A stretch of DNA of 64,000 nucleotides from DASPKM01 sp035628135 (GCA_035628135.1 DASPKM010000010.1:682001-746000), one strand, 5' to 3'; positions 44,131 to 53,603 are shown, counted from the first letter of the stretch. Notes: a model not told the origin generated them from the letters alone. Made by a program: numbers and translations.

Positions 44131-45363
44131 ATGGTATTGCTAAGACATATTCCTTTTTTAAAAGCCGTGTTCGCGCACAGCATTTCCGCGTTTGGCGGCC
44201 CGCAGGGCCATATGGGGATGATGATGAAAACGTTTTGCGAGAACCGGCGGGACGTTACCAAGGAAGAGCTGCTGGAATACAATTCTTTCTGCCAATTATT
44301 GCCAGGCGCCTCCTCCACGCAGGTGCTCACCCTTATCGGGTATAAAAGGGGCGGGGTGCCGCTGGCCGTTCTTACCCTGCTTATCTGGATATTGCCGGCC
44401 TGCATACTGATGGGCATATTTTCCTTTTATGTTCAGAAAACCCAGACGCAGATCTTCACGTTCATTCCGCCCATGGCGGTAGGCTTCCTGCTGTTTGCGG
44501 CAATAAAGGGGCTAAGGATAGCAATTACCAATACCATCACCTATGCTATCATGACCGTTACCACCATTGCCACGTACCTGTTGTTTACAATGCCCTGGAT
44601 TTTCCCGGTGCTGATTGTGCTGGGTGGGTTTGTGACCAACTTAAGCGATAAGCGCATTCCTGAAAAAGGCATGGCGCCCAAGAAAATAAAATGGTGGAAC
44701 ATCTGGTTGTTCGCCATCATTTTTATCGCGGCTGGTATTACGAGCGAAATGGCCAGGAAGAACAACTGGCCCAACCGGAGGCCTATTAACCTGTTCGAGA
44801 ACACCTACCGCTTCGGCAGCCTGGTATTTGGCGGAGGACAGGTGCTGATACCGATCATGTACGAGCAATTCGTGGCGAGGCCGCAATCGCCCAAGCTTAT
44901 ACAGCGTAACCCCAATGTGATCAGTATCGATAAGGATGATTTTTACAATGGCGCGGGCATTATCCGGGCCATACCCGGACCTGTATTTTCAATCGCCTCG
45001 TTTGCGGGCGGGCTGGCCATGAAGGATATGGGCTGGCCTTACCAGGTATTGGGGTGCCTTATAGGCACCGTCGCCATTTTTTTGCCAAGCGCTCTATTGG
45101 TATTATTCTTCTTTCCCATTTGGCATAACCTTAAAAGATACGTGGTGGTATACCGCGCAATGGAAGGCATTAATGCCGTGGTGGTAGGCATAATGTTCGC
45201 GGCTAGCTTTTATATGATGAAAGACGTGTCGCTGATAGGCTTCGATACCATCAACTTTATGAACATCGGGGTAATCGCGGCCACTACTTTACTGCTATTG
45301 TTCACGCGGCTGGCTGCCCCGGTGATCGTATTGATTTGCTTACTGCTGGGATGGGTGTTCTAA
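44131..45363 (+). CDS. chrA: Chromate transporter family protein (bidomain CHR)
   Basis: The 410-residue protein has two homologous CHR domains (about residues 5-185 and 220-405), each beginning with a glycine-rich motif (SAFGGPQGHMGMM and RFGSLVFGGGQVLIPIM), and about ten to twelve hydrophobic segments. The long form is a known chromate/sulfate exchanger of the inner membrane that expels chromate. Many Bacteroidota carry it without chromate resistance being tested, so the substrate is inferred from the family. It converges with the cytochrome gene. Confidence 0.9.
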   Translation: MVLLRHIPFLKAVFAHSISAFGGPQGHMGMMMKTFCENRRDVTKEELLEYNSFCQLLPGASSTQVLTLIGYKRGGVPLAVLTLLIWILPACILMGIFSFYVQKTQTQIFTFIPPMAVGFLLFAAIKGLRIAITNTITYAIMTVTTIATYLLFTMPWIFPVLIVLGGFVTNLSDKRIPEKGMAPKKIKWWNIWLFAIIFIAAGITSEMARKNNWPNRRPINLFENTYRFGSLVFGGGQVLIPIMYEQFVARPQSPKLIQRNPNVISIDKDDFYNGAGIIRAIPGPVFSIASFAGGLAMKDMGWPYQVLGCLIGTVAIFLPSALLVLFFFPIWHNLKRYVVVYRAMEGINAVVVGIMFAASFYMMKDVSLIGFDTINFMNIGVIAATTLLLLFTRLAAPVIVLICLLLGWVF

Positions 45364-45421
45364 AAAAATTGACCGGCCCGGGCGGACCGGCCATTTCATC
45401 AACTTATAATTACACCGATAT

Positions 45422-46417
45422 TCAGGGCTTTGCGCTGGCGGTTGCCGGGGTAAACTTCACCACTTTATTCTTTACGGGCTTCAGTGTCTTAATATAAGTA
45501 TAAATAGCAGACAGGTCCTCATCGGTCATGCCAGCATACATTGTCCAGGGCATGATGGTATTGAACTCTGTAGGCCCGCTCACCGTCTGGTGCGCCGCCG
45601 CACTGTCTCTATATACCCTGAACCGGTTTAGGAAGGCCTCCCTGGTCCAGTTGCCGATGCCTGTTTCCGGATCGGGTGAAATGTTTGATGAAATCAATGT
45701 GCCCCACGGCATATCGAACCTTCTGCCCCCGCCCATGAATTGTTCCATTACCAACGACCCCTTCTCAAACGGAGTATGGCAGTCGCCGCAAGACGCCGCG
45801 GTTGCCATGTATTTGCCATAAGCAACGCTATCCGATTTAGGCGGACGTGGAGCCAATTTGGCTTTAGCCGGAATGGTGTTTATAATAAAGTTCATCGGAA
45901 AATCCGACTCTGATTCCGGCACCTTGTTCTCAATGGCCGGCAAAGTGCGCAGGTAGGCAATTACGGCCTTGATGTCCTGCTCATCCAATAAACCGTAGTT
46001 GTGATGCGGCATCACGGGAAAAATGGGCTTTCCGTTTTTGCGCACGCCGGTAGTAATGGCGCGGAACAGTTCTCCATCGGTCCAATCCGTTAGGCCTGCA
46101 GGCGTAATGTTGGCTGAATAATACGTACCCGGAAAACCTGCTCTTTTATCGAAAATTTCTCCGCCCTTGCCCAGGGTGCCGTCAACGAGCGGGCCCGAAA
46201 ATTTGCTCCAGTCGCGTGTGCTATGGCAATCCATGCACAGCATTACATTGTTTGCAAGATAACTGCCGCGCTGAATGGCGTCGGCTGTGGACGTCACCTT
46301 GATGTCAGGGGCTGGCCCCACATCAGGTAGTGCGAGTTTTACGTAGGCGGCTACTCCCACTACCGCTACCAGCACAACCAGCAGCAGGATGCCCAGCACT
46401 TTTAAAAGCTTCTTCAT
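45422..46417 (-). CDS. Membrane-anchored dihaem cytochrome c
   Basis: The 331-residue protein has an N-terminal membrane anchor (about residues 7-28) and two c-type haem sites: MLCMDCHSTRDW (CxxCH, about residue 62) and ASCGDCHTPFEKG (about residue 210). Methionine-containing segments (VMPHHNYG, TIMPWTMYAG) could supply the distal ligands. It resembles the gluconate-dehydrogenase/alcohol-dehydrogenase subunit type of cytochrome c, used for periplasmic electron transfer. No dehydrogenase partner is adjacent. A hemerythrin gene follows upstream on the same strand. Confidence 0.88.
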   Translation of the reverse strand: MKKLLKVLGILLLVVLVAVVGVAAYVKLALPDVGPAPDIKVTSTADAIQRGSYLANNVMLCMDCHSTRDWSKFSGPLVDGTLGKGGEIFDKRAGFPGTYYSANITPAGLTDWTDGELFRAITTGVRKNGKPIFPVMPHHNYGLLDEQDIKAVIAYLRTLPAIENKVPESESDFPMNFIINTIPAKAKLAPRPPKSDSVAYGKYMATAASCGDCHTPFEKGSLVMEQFMGGGRRFDMPWGTLISSNISPDPETGIGNWTREAFLNRFRVYRDSAAAHQTVSGPTEFNTIMPWTMYAGMTDEDLSAIYTYIKTLKPVKNKVVKFTPATASAKP

Positions 46418-46570
46418 GTCAGTCGTTTTGGTTATAATAAATCAACAAGGCCGAACTTATGACAATTCCCGCTTTTGTGCAAGGGCCTATTCCGGGTATT
46501 TCGGTTAACCAAACCAGGTATACGTGGACAAGCCCCCAATACCCGTTTTTTTGATCTTAATTAATACCTG

Positions 46571-47248
46571 TTAGTAGATGGCTGCTACCCCAACCTGCCT
46601 GGGCGCAAGCGCAGTGGTGCGCTCATACCCTAATTCATCGATCGAAATCAGCCAAAGGCCGTTCCAAACCTCGGTGGGCGCAGTTTCCTTTACCTTTCGG
46701 AACCAGGCCGAAATCTCTGCATCGTTCATCCCCCTGAGCATCCAACGTGTATAATACATGTTCGATTCCGGGCTGATGTTGCGCACGATGCTCCTCTGTA
46801 TGGCCGCGATCTCATCATCGGTATAATGTTGCCACAACACCGGGTTAATGGTTTTTTCTTCCTTGCTCATGTGCTGCAGGTTAAACGCAACAAATTCCTG
46901 GAAAGAAATATGAATACCATATCCTATCGCGGCCTTGTGCGTAGCGTCTGCATTTTTATACGCCCTTATCTGCAACAGCAGGTCATTCACCAGCTGCTCG
47001 TCCTTTTCGTGTTCAGCCTCCAGAGCTGCAACGGCTGCGGGCGAAGCTTCCTTCACAGCAGGAAATACGTGCGTATCCTCGTGCTGGCCGTGCTCGGCAT
47101 ACAATTCCAGTACGTGCTTCAGCTTACGCAATGTGGCCTTGCCTTCTTCTTCTTTTGAAAAATCGGTGTGCTGTATGGTCAGCGCCATATTGTACAGCAT
47201 GGCGCGCAATCCTTTATGGACCTGGTTGAAAATATTAAACCTGTTCAT
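46571..47248 (-). CDS. Hemerythrin-domain protein
   Basis: The 225-residue protein has the four-helix HHE layout. Histidines and acids at the expected places are NQVHKGLR, ELYAEHGQHEDTHVFPAV, ALEAEHEKDE and FNLQHMSKEEKTINP. Such di-iron proteins bind oxygen or nitric oxide or repair iron-sulfur clusters. The C-terminal 60 residues (RWMLRGMNDAEISAWF) are an added domain seen in related Bacteroidota proteins. It is cytosolic as far as can be judged and lies upstream of the dihaem cytochrome gene on the same strand. Confidence 0.85.
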   Translation of the reverse strand: MNRFNIFNQVHKGLRAMLYNMALTIQHTDFSKEEEGKATLRKLKHVLELYAEHGQHEDTHVFPAVKEASPAAVAALEAEHEKDEQLVNDLLLQIRAYKNADATHKAAIGYGIHISFQEFVAFNLQHMSKEEKTINPVLWQHYTDDEIAAIQRSIVRNISPESNMYYTRWMLRGMNDAEISAWFRKVKETAPTEVWNGLWLISIDELGYERTTALAPRQVGVAAIY

Positions 47249-47348
47249 GGCTGGTGTTTTTAATTAGTGCATAAAAAAGACTGCCCCGGGAGAAGTTTGT
47301 GACAACCCAAGGGCAATCCGTACTAAGAAAACCTGCCTGTATGAAAAA

Positions 47349-48161
47349 TCAATAGAAATATTTAATATCGATAACAGTCGGTGTGCCGCCTACAGGTGTT
47401 ATCGTGCTTTTTGCTGTTACGGGATATCCCGCCGCATCGTAAGTATATACATGCCCGGTGCTCTCCAGTAAAGTGCCATTACCATCTAACATTTCTTCCA
47501 GCAAAGGATTGTTAATGTGTATCGGCTGGTACAGTAGTATCTGGCTGAAATCTGATATTACCGCCAGCGGATTCTTTTTACCATCGTATTGCTGGTACAT
47601 GTAAATGAACTCGGGCTCTACTTCGTCGGTAACCGGGTCTATTGTATAAGTAGCCACGCGCTGCACGTTGCCATTTCCGTAGTAACTGTACACAGCGCGG
47701 TAAGTGGGTTTGTATAGAATATTGCCATTACCCTGGGGAAATGCAGTGAACAGCGTGTTGCTCTTTATCCTGTTGTTTTCGTAAGTAAAAATATTCTCCG
47801 ATATTTTTTGCCCGTCTTCGTAATTCTCTGTTCTGTCCAACACATTGTTGATGTAAACGTATTTTGATTTGTATCCTTCGTCGGATGCAAACTCGGTCAC
47901 TTTCTTTTGTGCATTGTAGCTAAACGCAAAGTTCACGGTGTGGTCGGTAAATGCGGTGCTGATGGTTTTTAACGTGCCGTCGGCATTATACGTAAACGAA
48001 GCAGAGATGTTGCCATTTTGTTCGATGCGGGAGATCCTTTTGGTTTGTCCGCCAGGATCGCCAGGGTTGCCGGGTGATCTATCTTTTTTGCAACTAACGA
48101 ACGCGATGCTGGCCACTGCCAGGAGAATGGTAAGTGTTTTGTTTGTTAAACGGAAATACAT
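47349..48161 (-). CDS. Lipoprotein with repeated beta motifs, unknown function
   Basis: The ATG at 48161 gives 270 residues with a lipoprotein signal (AVASIAFVSC). After a Pro/Gly linker (SPGNPGDPGG) there are repeated tyrosine-rich strands of the kind SFTYNADGTLKTIS, AFSYNAQKKVTEF, IFTYENNRIKSNTL, VYTYDAAGYPVTAK, a loose YD-like pattern also found in DUF4595-type Bacteroidota lipoproteins. A surface location is probable. A start further up (48200) is excluded because it overlaps the promoter box. Confidence 0.75.
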   Translation of the reverse strand: MYFRLTNKTLTILLAVASIAFVSCKKDRSPGNPGDPGGQTKRISRIEQNGNISASFTYNADGTLKTISTAFTDHTVNFAFSYNAQKKVTEFASDEGYKSKYVYINNVLDRTENYEDGQKISENIFTYENNRIKSNTLFTAFPQGNGNILYKPTYRAVYSYYGNGNVQRVATYTIDPVTDEVEPEFIYMYQQYDGKKNPLAVISDFSQILLYQPIHINNPLLEEMLDGNGTLLESTGHVYTYDAAGYPVTAKSTITPVGGTPTVIDIKYFY

Positions 48162-48197
48162 GGTGATTGTTTTAAGGATTAATGTTGATTGACAATG

Positions 48198-48205
48198 CAA
48201 ACATA
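48198..48205 (-). promoter_or_regulatory. -7 box of the YD-like lipoprotein gene
   Basis: On the minus strand TATGTTTG, exact TAnnTTTG, 36 bases before the ATG at 48161. Confidence 0.5.
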
Positions 48206-48285
48206 CCGCGCTGCGCAGCCGAAGTCAATCGCACATCGATGTGGTTTGCGTTTCTTTCACAAATGAAAAGGAGAAGAAAACTTTT

Positions 48286-48918
48286 TTACACGATCTTGTT
48301 CTTGAAAGCTTTCGCCACTGCTTCGCTCTTGGAGTTGACGTGCAGCTTCTCGTAGATCTTTTTGATATGTGATCGCACGGTGTCGATGGCTATGAACATT
48401 TCTGTTGCGATCATTTTGTAAGAGTAGCCATTTACCAATAGTTGCAGCACTTGTTTTTCGCGCTCGGACAAATGATAGTCTTCGCCTTGCTGCGCATTCA
48501 TATCAGAAAACATTTTCAATACCTGGGTGGCAATGGAAGAGGTCATGGGAGCGCCGCCGCTGTTGGCTTCGCTGATGTATTCTATTAGGCGTGCAGGAGG
48601 AGTTTTTTTAAGCAGGTAGCCATTGGCGCCGGACCGGATGGCCTCGAATACATTTTTATTATCGTCGAATACAGTAAGCATTAGCACCTTGGCATGCGTG
48701 TTTACTTTGCGCAGGCGCTTTAACCCTTCTATGCCATTGGTGCCGGGCATGTCGATGTCCATCAGTATTACATCGGGTTGATACGTTTGCACTTCCTCTT
48801 CTACGTTGTTGCAGTTTTTAAAAGAAGCAACTACTTCAAGGCCTTCGGAGCCGTTGAGCAACATGGTGAGCCCTTCGCGCAGTTGGGGATTGTCTTCGTA
48901 TAACATCAGCTTTATCAT
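48286..48918 (-). CDS. NarL/FixJ-family response regulator
   Basis: The 210-residue protein has a receiver domain (residues 1-120) with the acidic pocket at LYEDNP, the phospho-acceptor aspartate in VILMDIDMPG, and the lysine in GYLLKKTPP. The C-terminal LuxR-type helix-turn-helix reads LSEREKQVLQLLVNGYSYKM and VRSHIKKIYEKLHV. It is the natural partner of the sensor kinase that ends 60 bases upstream. The gap carries a good promoter, so the regulator can be expressed without the kinase. Confidence 0.94.
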   Translation of the reverse strand: MIKLMLYEDNPQLREGLTMLLNGSEGLEVVASFKNCNNVEEEVQTYQPDVILMDIDMPGTNGIEGLKRLRKVNTHAKVLMLTVFDDNKNVFEAIRSGANGYLLKKTPPARLIEYISEANSGGAPMTSSIATQVLKMFSDMNAQQGEDYHLSEREKQVLQLLVNGYSYKMIATEMFIAIDTVRSHIKKIYEKLHVNSKSEAVAKAFKNKIV

Positions 48919-48939
48919 GCCGGCTCTGTTTATTCTTTA

Positions 48940-48970
48940 CAAATGTAGCGGGTTCGGGGCGCATGGGCAA
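48940..48970 (-). promoter_or_regulatory. Promoter of the response-regulator gene
   Basis: Minus strand: TTG (48970-48968), 20-base spacer, TACATTTG (48947-48940). It lies fully within the 60-base gap between the kinase stop and the regulator ATG. Confidence 0.7.
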
Positions 48971-48978
48971 TCACACAT

Positions 48979-51900
48979 TCATGTCAGTGGCGCATCCAGC
49001 CGCACCTTGGTACCAAGGCCGGGAATGGATTCAATGTTGAGTTGCCCTTTTATCGATTGCGCTCTTTTTTGCATATTGATAAGGCCATTTCCGCTATCGG
49101 CATTCTCTACATTAAACCCGATCCCATCATCCTTTATCAGCATGATCAGCCGCGACCCCTCCACCGAAACCTCTATCGAAGCATGGCGGCATTGGGAATA
49201 TTTGGCGATGTTGTTGACCGCCTCTTTAAAGATCAGGAAAAAATCGCGGCGCGATTCCATGCCGAGCCGGAGGTCCTTTACTTTTTCATCTACGCGGAAT
49301 GCCACTTCTATGTCCTTTGCTTCCAGCACACCGGTGGCAAATTCGCGCATGCGGGCAGTGATGCGCTGCATGCTGTCGTTCATAGGATTGATGCTCCATA
49401 CGATATCGTCCATCGCCTCCATCATTCGGTTGCTGTTATCACTGATCTTGCTGATATATTCGCTGGTTTTGGCCGTGTCCTTGTTAACTTTCATCCTGGC
49501 CATTTCGCTTAGGATGTTGATGGTGCTTAGCGTAGAGCCCATATCGTCGTGAAGGTCCCGCGCTATGCGTCCTCTTACCTTTTCCATTTGCATCAGCTGC
49601 CGTACCCGCACGCGGTGTGCCAGGTAAATCAATGCGGCAACCGCCAGTATGCAGATCATAATAAACCACCCCTGTTGCCAGAAGGGCGGCCTGATATATA
49701 TCTTGAGAGAAGTAATGTGCCGGGATTGGATGCCATCTGCATTTTCGCAGCGTACCTTAAAAGTGTAATTGCCGGGAGGCAGCAGGGTAAAATTGGCGAC
49801 AGGGTAACGGTCCACGCGGGTCCAGTCATCGTCTATTCCTTCCATTTTAGTATAATACACCATTTTATCCTTTTGCAAAAAGCTAAGCGCCGCATACTCC
49901 ACGGTAATAGAGTTCTGGTTATGGTTGAGCGTTATCTTGTCTAATTGTAAAATTGAATCCGGCGGCAGGTAGGTATTGAACAGTTTAAAATCGGTAATGC
50001 TAACGTCGGGCGGTGTGGACGAGGATAATATTTGCTGCGGGTTGAAGTAGACGAAATCATGCGGGTTGCTGAAGATCAGCCTTCCATCGCGCAGGCGGTA
50101 GCTTCGTCCGTCGTTGAACTGGTTACGTACAATGCCATCTTTCTGAGAAAAAAGGGTAAAGATGTTCTTCTTCATATTGTACCGGCACAAGCCGTTGATG
50201 AGGGCTATCCATAAATTGCCTTCGTCATCTTTCTCTATCGCGCTGACCGAATTGCCGGGCAAGCCATCTTCGGTAGTTATCTGGCGTATCTCACCCGTCC
50301 TGCGGTTTAACATATTCAATGCTGTTGCGCCTACAACCACCAAGCTATCGTTATAAAATAAAATATCGGTTATCATGTTCCGGTACAAGGCCCTGCCGGG
50401 TTCTGCCTTATCGTGATAGCTGGCAATGATGTTGCCGACGCCGTCCATTACCACCAACCCTTCCTGGTGCGTGCCGATCCAGATGAGTCCATCATGGTCC
50501 TGCTTTATTACGTATACATGGGAATTGAACGAGTGCACCAGCTCGAAGCCTTTCTGGAAATGTTTGCTGCCTTTATCAGCATCCCATTTTATCAAACGGC
50601 CATGCTGAGTACCAAACCAGATATTGCCCTGTTTGTCTTCTGTTATGGTTCTTATAGTGCGGGAATCGAAGACTGGCAAGCGTAAGTAATTCGTTTTTCC
50701 AGTCGCCGGATCGTGCACCACCAGGCGGCCCGCCTGGCATCCTATCCATATTTTTTTGCTCGATGAATGTTCGTGCACGCTCCAGATCATGTGATAATTT
50801 AAATCTGCCGGGCGCGTTGAGGGTATAATGCGATGCGCCTTTCGCCTGAACTGTTCATCGTACACAAATATCCCCTGGCCCCAGGTACCGGCAACAATAT
50901 CGCCGGAGCTAAGCTGCGTAAACTCGGTAAGTGATTTTCTTTCCATGCCCGTAGTTCCGTCCGATTCGGTGAGACTGATGCTCGTAAATTTTTGCGCGGC
51001 CGGGTTGAATATATAAATGCCGCGGTCGGTGCCGAGCCAGATGTTTTGCTCCCTGTCTTCGTAGAAGCAATGTATTATGTCATAACGGATCCCGAAATCA
51101 TCCGGATGTTCGTTGTATAAATAATTGAAGCGGCCGGCCGCTTCGTCGTACTCGGCAAGCATGTTCAATCCAAAAGCCCATATTTTATTATTACTGGCCT
51201 GCCGCAAGGTGTGCAGCTCAAAATATTTTTTCGCAACCGGGTCAAAGGTGACGGGTGAAATAAGCTTTCGCTGTTTGATATTGTAGAGGCTAAGCAATCC
51301 GGCATTCTGTTGCGCCAGCCAATTGCCCACCCACAACCGCGATTGCTTATCCATAAAAAAGCTGGTGACGGGGTAATTGATCTGTGGGTTTTCCAACACC
51401 GGATGGCGAATGGGATTGTTATGGTGATCGTAAAGTTTGCGGTGCTTGCGGTGATAGAGCAACAGGCCCCGGGCGCTGCCGATCCAATAATTGCCGTCGA
51501 CAGGATCCTGTTGAAAAGTTACAAGGTGCGATTCCGCGGGGGCATCGATAATATTGGCATCCTTTACAAACGACTGCAGGTCCTGTTTATACACCAGGAT
51601 GCCATAATCGTAAAGTGAGAGAAAAATATTGCCTTCGTTATCCTCCCATAACCGCATGTCCGAGCGTTCTATGGCCTGCCGCGGCGCATCGATCGGAATC
51701 TTTTTATATGAAAATGTGGCCGTATTAAAAATGCCGACTTCCCTGGTCATTCTTATCCAAAACCTGTTTTGCTTATCGAGCAGCATTTGCGAAACGGCTT
51801 CGGCGGGAAGAAAGTTGGTATCGGAGGGGTGTGGCCTGAAGGATATTACTTTTCGCCCATCGTAGCGCTGCAGTCCATTGGCGGTGCCGAGCCACATGAA

Positions 51901-52047
51901 GCCCTTTTTGTCCTGAAGAATACTGTATACATAATCAGACGCCAGCCCTTCCTTTACGGAGAGGCGTGTAAAAACATATTGTTTGTTCTGTGCAATAGCG
52001 GCGGAACAAAAAAACAGCAGGGCAATATGAAAAAGAGGGCGGAACAA
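48979..52047 (-). CDS. Sensor histidine kinase with periplasmic beta-propeller (Reg_prop / Y_Y_Y / HisKA_3)
   Basis: The 1,022-residue protein has a signal peptide (FRPLFHIALLFFCSAAIAQ), a long periplasmic region of Reg_prop repeats forming two beta propellers (GFMWLGTANGLQRYDG, QNIWLGTDRGIYIF, GNIWFGTQHGRLIKWD, GNLWIALINGLCRY), a Y_Y_Y domain (MEGIDDDWTRVDRYPVANFT), one membrane helix and a cytoplasmic NarX-type kinase. The phospho-acceptor is in ARDLHDDMGSTLS (His about 833); the N box is EAVNNIAKYSQ and the G box DDGIGFNVENADSGNGL. No ATG fits; I choose the TTG at 52047 because a TATATTTG box lies 18 bases before it. Unlike fused hybrid systems, it has no receiver. Such sensors often detect glycans; the ligand is unknown. 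Confidence 0.92.
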   Translation of the reverse strand: MFRPLFHIALLFFCSAAIAQNKQYVFTRLSVKEGLASDYVYSILQDKKGFMWLGTANGLQRYDGRKVISFRPHPSDTNFLPAEAVSQMLLDKQNRFWIRMTREVGIFNTATFSYKKIPIDAPRQAIERSDMRLWEDNEGNIFLSLYDYGILVYKQDLQSFVKDANIIDAPAESHLVTFQQDPVDGNYWIGSARGLLLYHRKHRKLYDHHNNPIRHPVLENPQINYPVTSFFMDKQSRLWVGNWLAQQNAGLLSLYNIKQRKLISPVTFDPVAKKYFELHTLRQASNNKIWAFGLNMLAEYDEAAGRFNYLYNEHPDDFGIRYDIIHCFYEDREQNIWLGTDRGIYIFNPAAQKFTSISLTESDGTTGMERKSLTEFTQLSSGDIVAGTWGQGIFVYDEQFRRKAHRIIPSTRPADLNYHMIWSVHEHSSSKKIWIGCQAGRLVVHDPATGKTNYLRLPVFDSRTIRTITEDKQGNIWFGTQHGRLIKWDADKGSKHFQKGFELVHSFNSHVYVIKQDHDGLIWIGTHQEGLVVMDGVGNIIASYHDKAEPGRALYRNMITDILFYNDSLVVVGATALNMLNRRTGEIRQITTEDGLPGNSVSAIEKDDEGNLWIALINGLCRYNMKKNIFTLFSQKDGIVRNQFNDGRSYRLRDGRLIFSNPHDFVYFNPQQILSSSTPPDVSITDFKLFNTYLPPDSILQLDKITLNHNQNSITVEYAALSFLQKDKMVYYTKMEGIDDDWTRVDRYPVANFTLLPPGNYTFKVRCENADGIQSRHITSLKIYIRPPFWQQGWFIMICILAVAALIYLAHRVRVRQLMQMEKVRGRIARDLHDDMGSTLSTINILSEMARMKVNKDTAKTSEYISKISDNSNRMMEAMDDIVWSINPMNDSMQRITARMREFATGVLEAKDIEVAFRVDEKVKDLRLGMESRRDFFLIFKEAVNNIAKYSQCRHASIEVSVEGSRLIMLIKDDGIGFNVENADSGNGLINMQKRAQSIKGQLNIESIPGLGTKVRLDAPLT

Positions 52048-52065
52048 TCGGCAGGGTTCACTGCT

Positions 52066-52073
52066 CAAATATA
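52066..52073 (-). promoter_or_regulatory. -7 box of the sensor kinase gene
   Basis: On the minus strand TATATTTG, exact TAnnTTTG. Transcription would begin near 52061, inside the longer open frame that runs up to 52119, which argues that translation starts at the TTG at 52047. Confidence 0.55.
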
Positions 52074-52211
52074 CAGGCAGTAACAGTTTTTTAATAGAGG
52101 GCCCTGCAAAACCACACAATTATGTGAGGGACCCGCATCGGGACCATGAACGGCAAAATGGTAAGAGAATATCAGGAAACATGAACTTGTTAGCATGAAA
52201 GGTGCGGTGAG

Positions 52212-52940
52212 TTATTTGCGTTTTACTATTTCCTGCGTTTCCCTGGCATTGCGGGGAGCATTGACGTCTATATCATTGTTGAAGAATAAAAAGATCTGGT
52301 TGCTCTTACGCTTCGCTTTAATAGTAGCAACCACCTTTTCCAGGAATTCCTTATTATATGGTGTTTTATACAATTCAGGCGTTCCGTGAAAACGATAATA
52401 TACCAAAGGATTGTTCACAATAATATCATCGGGCAAGGTAGGATGGCTGATGCCGCAAAATGTAATATTATGCTTGCTTAGCTGTTTGTACACCTTGTCT
52501 ATCCACCAGCTTTGGTGCCGGAATTCGATCACATTTGGAAAAGCAGGATCGAGGCAACTGATGATGTGCTCCATTTTTTCTTCTGAATACACCGTTCTTG
52601 GGTGTAGTTGAAAAAGGATGCATCCCAATTTTTGTTTCAATCCTTTGTTCACCGTATCATAAAACGAGTTCATGAGTTCGGTGGAGTCCACGAATTTTTT
52701 ATAGTGTGTAATCGCCCGGGGCGCCTTTACCGCAAAGCGAAAATCATCCGGGCTCCGTTTGTGAAAGGTCTTTAGAAAAGCTACCTGCGGAAACCGGTAG
52801 AAAGTTACATTCAGCTCCACCGCATTGAATTGTTCGCAATAATACCCGAACCAATTTTTGGTGGCCATTCCTTCGGGATAAAAAATATTCCTCCAGTGCT
52901 TATAATGAAATCCTGAACACCCGATCCACCAATTGCGCAT
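52212..52940 (-). CDS. DUF72 family protein
   Basis: The 242-residue protein matches the DUF72 (YecE-like) TIM-barrel family: WWIGCSGFHYKHWRNIFYP at the start, FNAVELNVTFYRFP, FAVKAPRAITH, KLGCILFQLHP, VIEFRHQSWW and YYRFHGTPELY. The family is broadly conserved but its reaction is not established. It stands between the two-component system and a small secreted protein, all on the minus strand. Confidence 0.92.
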   Translation of the reverse strand: MRNWWIGCSGFHYKHWRNIFYPEGMATKNWFGYYCEQFNAVELNVTFYRFPQVAFLKTFHKRSPDDFRFAVKAPRAITHYKKFVDSTELMNSFYDTVNKGLKQKLGCILFQLHPRTVYSEEKMEHIISCLDPAFPNVIEFRHQSWWIDKVYKQLSKHNITFCGISHPTLPDDIIVNNPLVYYRFHGTPELYKTPYNKEFLEKVVATIKAKRKSNQIFLFFNNDIDVNAPRNARETQEIVKRK

Positions 52941-53013
52941 TGTTTTTTATGGAGCAGCCATGAAAATTGTGCCACGGTTAAGCAGACTGATAGTTAAAGG
53001 CGAATGGAGATAG

Positions 53014-53529
53014 TTAACGCATGTATCGAATATGCCTTTGCAATTCAGCATACCGCCGCTGGAACATTGCAAGGGTTTGCATTTCTGAATTCAGGAGACC
53101 GGGAATATTTTTAGGCTTTCCCGTAACAACATATTGCTTCAATGAATTGTCTCGGAAAAAATAGGCCTTGCCGCTCTTCAATTGATCGGCGTATACAGAC
53201 AGGTACGGCACCTCGTATTGCTCCATGCATATCAACCTGCCTTTGTGTATGTAGTAGATCTCGGAATGTTCAATGGAATCGACCACGTACTGAATTTCGA
53301 AGATGGCCACTTTTCCATCTACCGTGGTGTAGTACCAGTTTTCACGAATGTCCTTATCGGGGTGCCAGGGCTTGACCAGTGAAAATTTTTGCTGCGACTT
53401 CAGCGACAGGCTGTCTATCCTTTGAATGATCAGGTCTATATCCGACCTCCAATCGGACTTGTACTGGGCTGCAAGCCCCGCAGCACAAAATACCAGCACG
53501 CAAACCAACAAACTTCTTATTGCTAACAT
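53014..53529 (-). CDS. Small secreted protein of unknown function
   Basis: The 171-residue protein has a Sec signal peptide (MLAIRSLLVCVLVFCAAGLA). The mature part is mixed alpha/beta with tyrosine-rich strands (ENWYYTTVDGKVAIFEIQYV, HSEIYYIHKGRLICMEQYEV). No family is recognised. Unusually for this window the start is preceded by a textbook Shine-Dalgarno sequence, AGGAGG (53540-53535 on the minus strand), five bases from the ATG. Confidence 0.7.
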   Translation of the reverse strand: MLAIRSLLVCVLVFCAAGLAAQYKSDWRSDIDLIIQRIDSLSLKSQQKFSLVKPWHPDKDIRENWYYTTVDGKVAIFEIQYVVDSIEHSEIYYIHKGRLICMEQYEVPYLSVYADQLKSGKAYFFRDNSLKQYVVTGKPKNIPGLLNSEMQTLAMFQRRYAELQRHIRYMR

Positions 53530-53603
53530 AATAGCCTCCTCTTTTTCTCTGTTTTAAATGTAACCAATATTGCCGATTTTTTGGCAATGCTTATTTGAGC
53601 GGC

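Noticed and set aside
45364..45421. GC-rich repeat ACCGGCC between chrA and the cytochrome gene as a terminator
   Set aside because: It is mainly a direct repeat; the only stem has a bulge and there is no T tract, so the call is not safe.
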